Source of the DNA: Branchipolynoe longqiensis
Taxonomy: Eukaryota; Annelida; Polychaeta; Phyllodocida; Polynoidae
Length of the DNA: 64,000 nt
Direction of reading: 5' to 3'
Assembly: GCA_030323885.1 (NCBI GenBank)
Contig: CM059193.1
Location: 74,189,543 to 74,253,542, forward strand
In this document: piece after piece, positions 44,670 to 54,211 of the stretch
Layout of the letters: each line of letters begins with the position of its first letter
Position numbering within the stretch: position 1 is the first letter of the stretch
Program-made: the position numbers and the translations under genes
The notes under the pieces: generated by a model
The model's database searches: none
What the model was told of the DNA's origin: nothing
What the model saw: the letters and a program-made list of their open reading frames with translations, nothing else

Positions 44670-45289
44670 AGCCTTGTTCACACACACAACTTTAGGCCAA
44701 ACTAGATAAGGCGAACTAGATGAGGCGAACTAGGCGTGAAAGTGACTCGTGTCCACACATGCAGTACTTGGGGCGGTTTAAGGCGGAAATCAATATCTGG
44801 CAAGTCCATACTAACCAGCACCAGTTTTGATTAGTCGACATCACCATGAGAGAGTGTGGGTTCAACCTAGATATGTATCGACTGAATTGTATTGTTTTGG
44901 AACGATCAAAACTTCTGCTGGGCAGTGAAAACTTAAAAATAAATGATGAAAAATATATCTGTGCACAGCTAGCAGTTTCATAGATCAAATTATATAATAT
45001 GCACTTTTGATCGGCCGGAAAATCAACAAACTCAGGTCTCGACTGCGCATGCGTGTGATGTGCTTAAGCCACATTAAAGTAAACCGCTACCATCCACACA
45101 AGCAAGATGGGCCGACTAAAGCTAGTTCACTTCATCTAGACTACCTCGCTAGGTGGTTTACTTGAGGCGAACTAGATGAATCGACTCAGCCCTAATACCC
45201 TTCAGCGTCGCATCCACATGGCCAATGTGAGCCAAACTAGACAAGGCGAACTAGTTGAGATGACTTAACGCCCGTGTGTGAACAGGGCT
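44670..45289. mobile_element. M4-type MITE (AGCCTTGTTCACAC), GGCGAACTAG-rich
   Basis: Left AGCCTTGTTCACACACACAA; complement of right AGCCCTGTTCACACACGGGC. TTA at the left and TAA at the right flank. The interior repeats AAGGCGAACTAGATGAGGCG and shares GGTCGAAACTTCTGCTGGGC-like sequence with the 34653 copy. Confidence 0.75.
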
Positions 45290-45572
45290 TAAGTCACTTA
45301 AGGCTATTCAAATGTATTCATTGGGTTGGCGTTTAATGGAGGGTTTACACTTGCATAATACGATGAAACCATGCACTTCTTTACACCAAAACCATTGCCA
45401 ACATTTGATCTTACACATCCAACTATGACACTAGGTCATTGTAGAAAAACCACAGAGTCATATTAGATGTCAGCAGGACCAAGTGGTCCTCACTGGCTGC
45501 TGCATTGTCCACTTTTGGCTGACTCATGCATTTTTACTGAAGGGATAACCATCGCCGGAATGCATTGGGTAC

Positions 45573-45880
45573 CAGGGCCGCGTTCAGGGTCCGTCTCGGA
45601 GGGGCCTCAGCGACGTCTCGGCGATGCTTTTTGGTCTATTTGCGTTCAGGGTCCATCTCGGCGACGCCCCCCTTTTCAGGTTGGAGACAAAAAGCACCTC
45701 GAAAATGGCCACCGCATGCAGTGGTTTCATCCAATCAGAGTCCAGCATTTCGATTGCAAATGGACGCCGCCTATGGGGGCGGCCATTTTCGAGGCGACTA
45801 ACTACTGTTGTCGTTCAGACTAGCCTGACGTCACAGGCGCCTCCGAGGCGCCTCCGAGACGGACCCTGAACGCGGCCCTG
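45573..45880. mobile_element. hAT-like MITE with long perfect inverted ends
   Basis: CAGGGCCGCGTTCAGGGTCC continues as GTCTCGGAGG and is mirrored exactly at the right end. A CAGGG...CCCTG frame and imperfect 8-bp flanks (TTGGGTAC and TTGTGTCC, 6 of 8) fit the hAT superfamily. 308 bp, no transposase. Confidence 0.75.
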
Positions 45881-46342
45881 TTGTGTCCACTTGCACTGAG
45901 ACACATTCAAATTGAATGTGTAGATTTCATGGCCTTGTGCCAACATTGCTTTAATGGAAATAACATGCGCGACTCCTACACCAATGTGAAATGTGAATTC
46001 ATTTTACAATCTCTAACAACAATTTAGCTGTATCGCCTGCTGTAATTTTAGATATGTTTTGGGATTTATATTTTGCCGTCATTTGATATGGATTTAACCA
46101 CTTCAAAATTGCATCTGAGATCATTTATGCAGTCATTCGACACAAATCTGACCAGTTCAGATTTTCCTGTAAATTTAAATGGAAACATATAAATGTGATA
46201 AACACATTTCTCCGTGCAACAAAACTGACAAAATAAATACCACAAACTTGTCACTGTGAATATGGCCCCTGCTGCTGTCATGGCATTAAATTAGGACATC
46301 CGCGAATGTAATTGATGCATATTATAATTGTTTTTGGTTTAG
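45881..46342. other. 3' part of intron 4
   Basis: AT-rich, no element seen; ends in TTTTTGGTTTAG before trefoil exon 3. Confidence 0.5.
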
Positions 46343-46483
46343 GTTCACAGCCAGCCCTATGTGCCACACCACCCCCGCTGGCCTCACGTGTGCAGTGCGG
46401 TAAAGATGCAATTCAAATGAACCAGTGTCATCAGGACCTATGTTGTTTCGACACCACTTCCACTCCAAAGTGCTTTAGTCCAA
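46343..46483 (+). CDS. trefoil mosaic gene, exon 5: trefoil domain 3
   Basis: 141 nt, phase 1-1. Encodes SQPALCATPPPLASRVQCG, MNQCHQDLCCFDTTS and PKCFSP. Six cysteines; R.QCG and LCCFD match the family, and Cys5 to Cys6 is slightly short (8 residues). Acceptor GGTTTAG|GT, donor CCAA|gtaagt. Confidence 0.92.
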
Positions 46484-46559
46484 GTAAGTCAAAATGCATC
46501 TTGTTGTTGCGATTACATGATTTACTTATCCACTACAGACTTGGAGACTATACGTCTGA

Positions 46560-47016
46560 ATCAAGGTACAGTCAAACCTCTCTAAATGGACAGACCATGG
46601 GACTGACTTTAATGGTCCATTTAGGGAGGTGGTTGGTTTAGGGAGTTTGTTTTATTGTTACGATGGTATGGTAGTAGTCCACTACTATATGGTGACAGCA
46701 ACGACTGCTCCATCACCATCGCAGTTTACAGCGATAGGTGGCGGTACGGTAGCCACCGGGCAGCGCTGTGACAGGGCTGCCACCTACTGTGTGCGGCTAG
46801 CGTAACCTCCCCCTCCCCCCGAGGAAGTTGACATGGGACCCGGCAGGGCAAAGGTGGGTCACTTGATCGTGGATGCAGTGAGCAGAGAATATAGACAACT
46901 GTGAAGGAAGCTTATGTCTGAATCACTCTAAATGGACAGACCATGGGTCCGACTTTAAATGGTCCATTTAGGGAGGTGGTTGGTTTAGGCAGTTTGTTTA
47001 ATCGTTACTATGGTAT
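46560..47016 (+). repeat. duplicated block: pogo-like end plus LTR 5' part
   Basis: ACAGTCAAACCTCTCTAAAT, TGGTCCATTTAGGGAGGTGG and a following LTR-like start (GGTAGTAGTCCACTACTATA) occur here and again from about 46915 (CACTCTAAATGGACAGACCA). The LTR appears to have entered a pogo-like repeat and the whole was then duplicated. Confidence 0.55.
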
Positions 47017-47589
47017 TGTAGTAATCCAGACATGAGCTCCACTACCATGCGGTGGCAGCCAGGACTGCTCCGTCACCGTCTCAGTATTCCGCTAGGTGGC
47101 GGTACAGTAGCCACCGGGCAGCACCGTGACAGGGCTGCCATCTAGTGCATGCGGCTAGTGTAACCTCCCCCTCATGGAAGTTGATGTGGGACCTGTCAGG
47201 GCAGAGGTGGGTCACTTGATCATGGATGCCACGGTGAGCAGAGGAATCAATAAAGACATGTGGAAGCAAGCATACTTGTTCCTCCTCCTTTACTTGCGGG
47301 GGCGCCGCGGGGGGGGGGGGCCCACTGTGTGAGGGTCAAGTTCCGAACCGCCAACAAGGGACCCATCACACATACAATATACTAACTATACCCTGCAAGA
47401 TTTGTATGGCCTAATCCTAGAATGGCTTTTACCACTAACCTGTCTTCTCACAGCAATGTAGGGTATGTGAAGAGTGTTGGCTATGTAAGGAATGCGGATC
47501 ATGTGACCAGGCACAAGACCCCGGCATGTGAAGAGAGCTAATAAACCAGCCATACACTAGAACTCAACACGTCCACATCCTTTCCTACA
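47017..47589 (+). mobile_element. LTR, diverged relative of the solo LTR at 19166
   Basis: Begins TGTAGTAATCCAGACATGAG (compare TGTAGTAGTCTGAACATGAG in the solo LTR), contains GGTGGCGGTACAGTAGCCAC and AATCAATAAAGACATG, and ends CTTTCCTACA. It is longer than the solo copy, with an unrelated middle that includes a G-run at 47311-47320, so it may be composite. Confidence 0.55.
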
Positions 47590-47599
47590 TGGTGTCAGA
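47590..47599 (+). promoter_or_regulatory. LTR-retrotransposon primer-binding site, initiator-Met-like
   Basis: TGGTGTCAGA directly follows the LTR end CTACA. It differs by one base from the TGGTATCAGA typical of Met-tRNA-primed Gypsy elements. Confidence 0.5.
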
Positions 47600-47635
47600 T
47601 ACTGAGAACGAATAAGAAGAAACAGCAGACATGGC

Positions 47636-47775
47636 TCATCATCATCATCATGCTATCAGTCGCGATGCGACAAACTGCCGCTCTCCATTTAGCTCTCTGC
47701 TGTGAGAGTTGGTCGGTCTTAATGTCTCTCAGCTTCAGGTTTCTCTTGATGGTACATTTCATGAAAGCTGCCTGC
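47636..47775 (-). pseudogene. LINE B 3'-end fragment, inverted
   Basis: Minus strand encodes IKRNLKLRDIKTD and QQRAKWRAAV and then a GATGATGATGATGAT tail, as in LINE B. It interrupts the LTR-element remnant. Confidence 0.8.
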
Positions 47776-48045
47776 AAAAGTGTTGAAGTGCTGCTGGCTT
47801 TTGCAAGTTACCAGCGGCACTCTCTCGGGGAGCAAATAGAGGTTTCACACTGGCAAGAACATGTCAAGACAGGCGCAAAACTATTTGTCTTTGCAGTGGC
47901 TGGTCAGGAGATGTTGGGAGTTCCATACATCAACCGTCCTTAGTGCTGCCACAGTGACATGGTTTTCTGTTTAGGGTTTGCTCCCTTAGCCTTCGGTTCT
48001 GTCAAGAACCTGTACCACAAGGCAGTGGTTTACAACTCTGCAGGG

Positions 48046-48066
48046 CAGGGGTGTCAAACTCCCTGA
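48046..48066 (+). mobile_element. hAT (Charlie-like) end fragment
   Basis: CAGGGGTGTCAAACTCCCTG is similar to ends common in hAT-Charlie elements; no partner end found. Confidence 0.35.
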
Positions 48067-48097
48067 GGTATTGCTATACCTGCATACCATACCAGAC

Positions 48098-48235
48098 ATG
48101 GCTATGGCAGGACTAAAGCCCCCGGCATCACTTGTATTGGACAACAATATGGCCATGAATTGGCGGGCATGGATAAGCTCGTTTGAAATCTGCGCAGAAG
48201 CCACAGGTGTCACGTCTAGAACCACATGCACCCAC
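48098..48235 (+). pseudogene. Gypsy-type gag N-terminus, remnant
   Basis: The frame MAMAGLKPPASLVLDNNMAM, NWRAWISSFEICAEATGV resembles the start of gag in many animal Gypsy elements (LKPP..., NW..W...FE.Y..A.G). It lies downstream of an LTR and primer-binding site in the same orientation. The frame ends soon after; the rest of gag-pol is missing. Confidence 0.5.
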
Positions 48236-48528
48236 CATAGAAATAGCTCCGTTCACATAATATCTGCATAATTCTCCGCATTATACGTAGCTCTAATAAA
48301 TGGATGCGGCAGCCATGACACTGGGAGGAAACTAATGAAATTCTGAAAAAGAAAAAAAAAAGGAAATAATAACCGGCCGTCCGACTCTGATTTTTATTTC
48401 AAAAGGGGTATCACCAACTTTTAGTTGTATTTGGGCTAAGATAGAGCGATTATGTAATAAATAAATGTGGCAGCCATGACAGCGGATGTGTAATCAGTGC
48501 GCATGCGGCCTTTGTTTTGCGCTTTCAG

Positions 48529-48666
48529 TCACCGTGCCATGTACTGTTCCGGTAGCTGAGCGTGTAGACTGTGGTTATCCAACAATAGAGCGGAAAACCT
48601 GCCAGGAGCGTGGTTGCTGTTTTGACGCAGGCTCAACTGGCATCCAGTGCTACTTCTCACTTCAAG
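48529..48666 (+). CDS. trefoil mosaic gene, exon 6: trefoil domain 4
   Basis: 138 nt, phase 1-1. Encodes TVPCTVPVAERVDCG, RKTCQERGCCFDAGSTG and IQCYFSLQ. Six cysteines with standard spacing (C-x9-C-x9-C-x4-CC-x10-C), the closest of the four to consensus along with domain 1. Acceptor GCTTTCAG|TC. The donor is AAG|gcaagt, a GC donor, one of the known minor variants; no GT donor gives phase 1 near the end of the domain. Confidence 0.9.
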
Positions 48667-48784
48667 GCAAGTCACTGCTGTTTTACTTCTCCCTTCTGGG
48701 TCGTTCTCAGAAACTGTGTGTCACATGTATGACATCATTAGGCAAATGCCACATGTATACTAAAAAATTGGAAACCAAAAGTGA

Positions 48785-49005
48785 AAACATTCCAAATAAT
48801 AGCAGAAGGCATTCCAAATAATAGCAGAAAGCATTCCAAATAATAGCAGAAAGCATTCCAAATAATAGCAGAAAGCATTCCAAATAATAGCAGAAAGCAT
48901 TCCAATTAATAGCAGAAAGCATTCCAAATAATAGCAGAAAGCATTCCAAATAATAGCAGAAAACATTCCAAATAATAGCAGAAGGCATTCCGAATAATAG
49001 CCAAA
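48785..49005 (+). repeat. 22-bp minisatellite (GCATTCCAAATAATAGCAGAAA), about 10 copies
   Basis: ATTCC recurs every 22 bp from 48789. Nearly uniform copies. It begins about 120 nt after the GC donor of trefoil exon 4. Confidence 0.92.
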
Positions 49006-49142
49006 TTAATGTTCATTTGAAGGTTCCCATGGTGTACATATGTCAATGATGATGATGATGACGATTATCTTCATAATCATCATACAACACCGGTAACAAC
49101 GATAATAATAATAACAGATCCATGGTTTACCTATAATTCTGA

Positions 49143-49483
49143 CCAGACGGGATGGCCAAATGAGTTGAGCGTCTGTCTTCCCTTTTGGAAGATTTTGGCT
49201 TCAAACCCTGGTAGAGTTAAACCAATGACTTCAAAATTGATACTTGTCGCTTCATAGCAAGGCATTGAGCATTATTAGGATAGGTCAAGGACCGGTTGGC
49301 TCAGTGTCAGGATAATGTAACTGAGTGGGATATCAGGTCATGGTGCTGGCAGCCTGGTCTCCAAGTGGGGCAGCACTATAAAGTTGCCATGAGTGTGCAC
49401 TGTCGAAAGTCGGTACCCGTCCTTATATGACCTCAGATCTTGCTAGCACATAAAGCTCCAACAACCGACCAACCAACCAACCC
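49143..49483 (+). mobile_element. SINE1, full length, perfect 10-bp target duplication next to exon B1
   Basis: Head CCAGACGGGATGGCCAAATG, full body, tail AAGCTCCAACAACCGACCAA. ATAATTCTGA occurs at 49133-49142 and again at 49484-49493. The second copy is followed by GTTACAG and then exon B1, so the element was inserted into the 3' end of the intron. Confidence 0.88.
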
Positions 49484-49500
49484 ATAATTCTGAGTTACAG

Positions 49501-49660
49501 ATTACACGCCGGCGACGCCAAGAAAATCGTGCGATATTGGAAAGTTGATCAATGATATTGGGACGCTAGTGCAACAGTGGATAGACCTGGTCACCAAGCC
49601 ACAGACTGTAGGCAGCGTCCTCAATGCGGGAGAAATGTTCAGCATCAGCACATACTGCGG
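49501..49660 (+). CDS. trefoil mosaic gene, exon 7: cysteine module exon B1
   Basis: 160 nt, phase 1 in and phase 2 out. Encodes DYTPATPRKSCDIGKLINDI, GTLVQQWIDLVTKPQTVGSV and LNAGEMFSISTYC(G). It is not a trefoil: only two cysteines, 42 residues apart, with amphipathic helix-like sequence between. I do not recognise the family. Its first Cys, last YC and the next exon's pattern recur in B2/A2, which identifies a repeated module. Acceptor is GAGTTACAG|AT, with a weak polypyrimidine tract because a SINE lies just upstream; donor GCGG|gtaagg. Confidence 0.8.
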
Positions 49661-50035
49661 GTAAGGGTTACTTTCTACATTCCCTCTCTTTCATTTATGG
49701 AATGTATCAATTTATTATACCGATATTATTAATCATGTAATTGTCTTGAAATTGTAATTGTTATCTTCTGTATTTGTAATTGTGGTGATGTTTATCAACT
49801 AACTACTATAACATCCAATTACTATTTGAGGTCCTTGAAGGAGGCAGTGAGCGACCTGTGGGGTGAACTGGTCTGCGACTAGGCAGGCACCCTTCTTTTT
49901 CCCACTTCACCCTCCAGGTGCTGCTGCGATCACTCTGCATCTGCTCATTATATGTGATGCATAGCAAATTATGCGAGTATAAATTGTAGGGGAACATGTA
50001 CTGTATTACTATTATTCCGCCATAGGCGCTGGTAC
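49661..50035. other. start of intron 7
   Basis: AT-rich, no gene seen. 49930-50030 contains TATGCGAGTATAAATTGTAG, similar to the TATGCGAGTAGTATAAAAGC motif at 9470 and 10220. Confidence 0.4.
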
Positions 50036-50345
50036 ATCTCCCGTTTTGGTAGATGGTGGGATTCGAACCCATGGGTTCGAACCCTGGTCGAGTCAAACCA
50101 ATGATATAAAAATGTATACTTGTCACTTCCAAGCCAGGCGCTGTGCATTATTATAATATGGCAAGGACTGGTTGGCTCAGTGTCAGGATAATGTTATTGA
50201 GTGGGATATCAGGTCATGGTGCTGGCAGCCTCGTATCCCAGTAGGGCAGCACTATAAAGTCACCATGAGTGTGTACTGTCACAAGTCGCTACCCGTCCTG
50301 ATATGACCTTAGATGTTGCCAGGACGTAAAACAACAAACAACAAC
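50036..50345 (+). mobile_element. SINE1
   Basis: Head partly rearranged (GGTGGGATTCGAACCCATGG), B box GGGTTCGAACCCTGG, complete body and tail AAAACAACAAACAACAACAA. Confidence 0.78.
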
Positions 50346-50449
50346 AAAACTAAAGCGTTAACTTTGGAGATATTTTAAATGAACTCCTGCAAAATTAATA
50401 TTGGTGTGCACACTGAAATGTAGGAGATTTTTGGGGGGGGTGGTACATT

Positions 50450-50765
50450 AGGTGTTTAAGCAGTGGAAATTTCAATAGTGGACGATTGGTCTTCCTCATT
50501 CCTTTGCTCCTTGCTCTATCCTAATAATGCCAGGCGCCTGGCTAGTATCAATTTTTAAGCCATCGGTTTGACTCGACCGGGACATTTTGAGTGTATAATC
50601 AGATCACAGAAGCAGCTAATTGCATTACAAATATCTCCAAAGTTAACACTTTAGTTGGTTTTTAGTTTGATGTTGTTTTACATCCTGGCAAAATCTAAGG
50701 TAATATCAGGATGGGTAACCACTTCTGACCGTACACACTCATTTTTATGAGTGCACTTGTATCTA
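50450..50765 (-). mobile_element. two SINE1 fragments, minus strand
   Basis: 50450-50582 is a long-tail variant (GTTTAAGCAGTGGAAATTTC, CTTCCTCATTCC); 50655-50765 is the GTTTTACATCCTGGCAAAAT tail. M1-like scraps lie around them. Confidence 0.6.
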
Positions 50766-50943
50766 GTAGGATCAAATGTAGCTAAGTGTTTTTGTTGGGC
50801 AAATTTAGTGCTTTCATCGGATTATCCCGCTTTAATACATTGGGGTTCACGAGGCGGAAGGCAAGACTGGAATAAAATAGTATTTTATTGATTCTTAGTG
50901 GGAGTCAGTGGGTAGCTACTTTAGGCCCTACTTTAGGCCCTAG

Positions 50944-51285
50944 AACCAGACGGGATGGCCGAATAATTTACAGCGTCCATATCCGTTTTGGTAGACCGTG
51001 GGATCGTGGGTTCAAACCCTAGTCGAGTCAAATCAATGACTTAAAAATGTATACTTGTCGCTTCCTAAACAGGCGCTTGGCATTGTTAGGATAGGGCAAG
51101 GTCTGGTTGGCTCAGTGTCAGGACAACATGACTGAGTGGGATATCAGGTCATGGTGCTCGTGGCCTGGTATTCCAGTGGGGCAGCACTATAAAGTCGCCA
51201 TGAGTGAGCACTGTCACAAGTCGGTACCCGTCCTGATATGACCTTAGATGTTGCTAGGAAGTAAAACAACAATAAATAAACAAAC
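50944..51285 (+). mobile_element. SINE1, full length
   Basis: Head ACCAGACGGGATGGCCGAAT, full body, tail AAAACAACAATAAATAAACA. Confidence 0.8.
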
Positions 51286-51630
51286 AAATCGTTAGACCCT
51301 ATGTGTGAAATGTGTGATGGTGGCTCCCCCAAACCCCCCATAGCACCCCCACCCCCGCCCCCACCTCAACCGCGACTTATTGTGGAACACATCCCAGGCC
51401 GAACTCGAACGCTCAGCCTGACCACCGAATTGTCCTTCGCAGAGGTGTGGGTGAGTGAAGTTGAAGTTGAGAGGGTGCTGGTGGGTCTGCGGTTGAGTCA
51501 GTTGTGAGCAGCTCCGGAAAGCGTGGTCACGTGATCGGACTTTAGCGGGAAGGCACCAGGGTCGCCACCTCTCGGGTCTGATCCGAGTCTCATAGGTTCT
51601 TCGCCATCTGGATAGGTGGCGCCACTGTCA
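51286..51630. other. intron 7 sequence, C-rich
   Basis: A short open frame (51301-51507) with a proline run and no known domain is probably chance. No element ends seen. Confidence 0.4.
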
Positions 51631-51796
51631 CATAGTCCGATGGTTTTGAGTTTCAGAAATTTTCTGAGATAAATGCATTAGGCTGATGTTATAATTTACC
51701 TTACTTTAGCTTGAAGTAACTTTTATTTTAAATCATTAACTTTTGAGATATTTGAAGTGCAACCATACCAAATTGGTCGTAATGCTCGCATTGCGT

Positions 51797-51820
51797 TTGA
51801 TTCGTGGCGGGGAAGGAGGA
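51797..51820 (+). repeat. left inverted terminal repeat of the DIRS-like element
   Basis: TTGATTCGTGGCGGGGAAGG and onward; about 19 of the first 22 positions match the complement of 56918-56941. Confidence 0.65.
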
Positions 51821-51949
51821 CCCCCCCCCCCGCCTTCCTGCCTCCCTGCCGCGACCGTTGGGTCGATGACATAACCCCCCCCCCCTCCTTCGGCCCTTAT
51901 AACCGGCCGCCCTTGCTGCTCCTAGCCACTCGCCTCACGTCACCCTCCT

Positions 51950-53415
51950 GGCCCGGACCTATTTTCTTCTTTTGGCACCTCACTTCACACGCGGGCCCTC
52001 AGACTCCGCCGCCTCACACGACGCCGCCTCACCCGACGCCGTCCGCCTCACCCGACGCGCCTCCCGGGCTGACACTCACCCACACACTCACTCACCATGC
52101 CAGCCGGCTCACGCCCCCGGGGCCGCCCCCCGGGCCGCCGTGGATCGCGCCGAGGCCGCAGCGCCTCGGCCGCAGCGCCTCGGCCGCCTCACAGGATGCC
52201 GCCTCCGCGACCTCTGCCGCCCCCAGCCTCCAGTCGGAGGCCACCTCCTGGGCGAGCGCCGTCGATGCCCGGATGGACGCCCAGGCCGCCGCGATGCAGT
52301 GCCAGGCCGGCGCCATCGACCACCTCACAGCCCTGGTCGAGTCCATCACCCTCGCCCCACCTCGGGCCTCAGCCTACTCGGACCCTGCCGTCGCGCCCTC
52401 GCCTCGGACCCCGGCCGCCTCGCCCCCGTCCATAGCCGACCGCATAGCAGACATGCTCCAGGAACTCGCCGCCGGAGGGGTTGCCCACCCGGCCCCGCAT
52501 CCTCGCCTCCTGCCCGCTCCCGCCTCTCCGACGCCCGCCCACGCCTCCGCGACGCCCGCCTCTGACGTCCACCCGACCTACCAGCCCAACCTCAGGCGCG
52601 GCCTCTACGCCACACAGCAGGCCGCGTCCGCGGCCCCCCTTCCCGCCGCCATTCACCCAGCCCCCAACCGCTCCCCCGCATCCGCGGCCGACGCGGTCAG
52701 GGAGATCCTGGAGTCCGCCGAGGCGCAGGGAAGCGGGCGTCGAAAAGGTATACCCCCGGATACCTGTTCCCTCACGACCTCATTGAGAGAGGCCCCGAGG
52801 GGAAGGCTCTGAAGCGCGGCGAGGCGACCATGGAGGAATACAACCTCGCCCTCCGCATGCTCGAGTCCCACCCCTCCTTCCCCACCGACGCCCTCCCCGG
52901 ATTACTCCACCACAACATGACCGTCCTCAGGGACGCCGTCACCCATCCTTGGCCTACCGTCTGGCGCTACTCATAGACCATCTTCGCCTGGGTTGCCGAT
53001 GGACGCCTCCCGGATGGGTGGCGCGACCCAGTCACGATCAACACTGTGCGTATGGACGTGATCACCGCCCCCGCGACTGCCTTCGGGGGCGGAGCCAGAC
53101 TACTACCCCCCCCCTACCCGCGCCCGCCCCACTCGCCCCACACACACAGGCTCCCGCCCCACCAACACCGACCCACGCACACCCTACACCCGAGAGGCAT
53201 ATGGGATACACTGCCCCGCCTGGAACAGGGACCCCGCCTCATGCGACCTCGCCCCCCCGGTGAGGCCCACGGTGACCAAGGCGTGAGGAGGAGGCACGCA
53301 TGCGCATATTGCGCGAACGTGCGCCGCATCCTCACCGTGCATAGTGAGGCGGTGTGCTACACCAAGCGCACCCGTGACCGCGCCTCAGCCGCCCCCGCGA
53401 TCACCTCGCCGGATT
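51950..53415 (+). pseudogene. DIRS-like element, gag-like region (frame-disrupted)
   Basis: Ala/Pro-rich frame to 52812, with helical stretches SEATSWASAVDARMDAQAAA and SIADRIADMLQELAAGG, then a frame change near 52746 into YLFPHDLIERGPEGKALKRG, EYNLALRMLESHP, TVLRDAVTHPWPTVWRYS, one TAG, and TIFAWVADGRLPDGW. Further on CAYC, then H and C in the order C-x2-C-x9-H-x4-C (about 53299-53360) look like a zinc knuckle. Nucleic-acid binding by a gag-like protein is the likely role. The start codon is uncertain; the upstream ATG in the M1 flank is not part of the element. Confidence 0.6.
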
Positions 53416-54200
53416 TTTAGCCTGGCGGCGGCGACGCGGCCCCACCCCCGCAACCGGCACCCACGCCGCACACACCCCCCCCCGCACCCACCCCCGCACC
53501 CACCCCCGCCAACAAACACCGCCCTGGAAAAAGAAACCGCCTGCCAACACCCGATACTGCCACCGCCCTCAGATCTCACGACGACACAGACCGCCCGCCA
53601 ACACCCGATACCACCCCCCGCCGCCTCCCTAAACACCCCCGCTACGCCCGCGCCAACCGCCATCCTGCCAGCCGCCACCACCCTCCCCTCACATCTCACC
53701 GCCAAACCGCTCCCGCCAGATGTCTCCCCTCACACGCCCCCTCTCATCTCCACCGCAACCGTTCCCTCAATCCCCCCCCCCAAACACCGCACACACCCCC
53801 GCACCCGCTCCAGCCGCACCCCCCACCCCGCCACCCCCGGCCCCGGCGACACTGCATACATAGGTCGCCTCCCCGGTCTTCGCCCCCCCCCCCCGCCCCC
53901 GCACCTGCCGCCCCCCCCCCCTCCCCCCACGCCTTCGCCCTCCCCCACCCCACCCCCCCACCGACCCTGGCGAATCCCTCGCCGAGGCCCTCAACCCCCC
54001 CATCCCCCACCCCCCCGGTGACCTGGGTCAGGTCGTCAACCCTAGCATTCAGGACACCCTCCCCGCCGCCCCCTCCTGCGGCCCCACCCCTGCCGCCTAC
54101 TGCCCCACCCTCCTCTCCATATGGCCCCACCTCTCCGCCGCCGCCTGGAGCCGCCACCCCACCTTCTCCCGAGCCTACCATACCCTCCGCGATGCGGGCC
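53416..54200 (+). other. DIRS-like element, proline-rich C-homopolymer spacer
   Basis: Long runs of CCCCCC with CCACCCCC/CACCCCCG words; all six frames give proline- or glycine-rich nonsense. It may encode a low-complexity linker, but no frame can be preferred. Confidence 0.5.
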
Positions 54201-54211
54201 TCCCTAATTTT

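Noticed and set aside
47595..47777. Small minus-strand host gene
   Set aside because: It is an inverted LINE B 3' end with its GAT-repeat tail.
51757..51949. Start of the 351-codon frame at the left of the DIRS-like element
   Set aside because: The ATG lies in the M1 flank, outside the element, so it cannot be the native gag start.
52097..54021. Proline/arginine-rich overlapping open frames in the GC-rich region
   Set aside because: All frames are open because of skewed composition; only those with gag, RT, RNase H or recombinase landmarks were kept.
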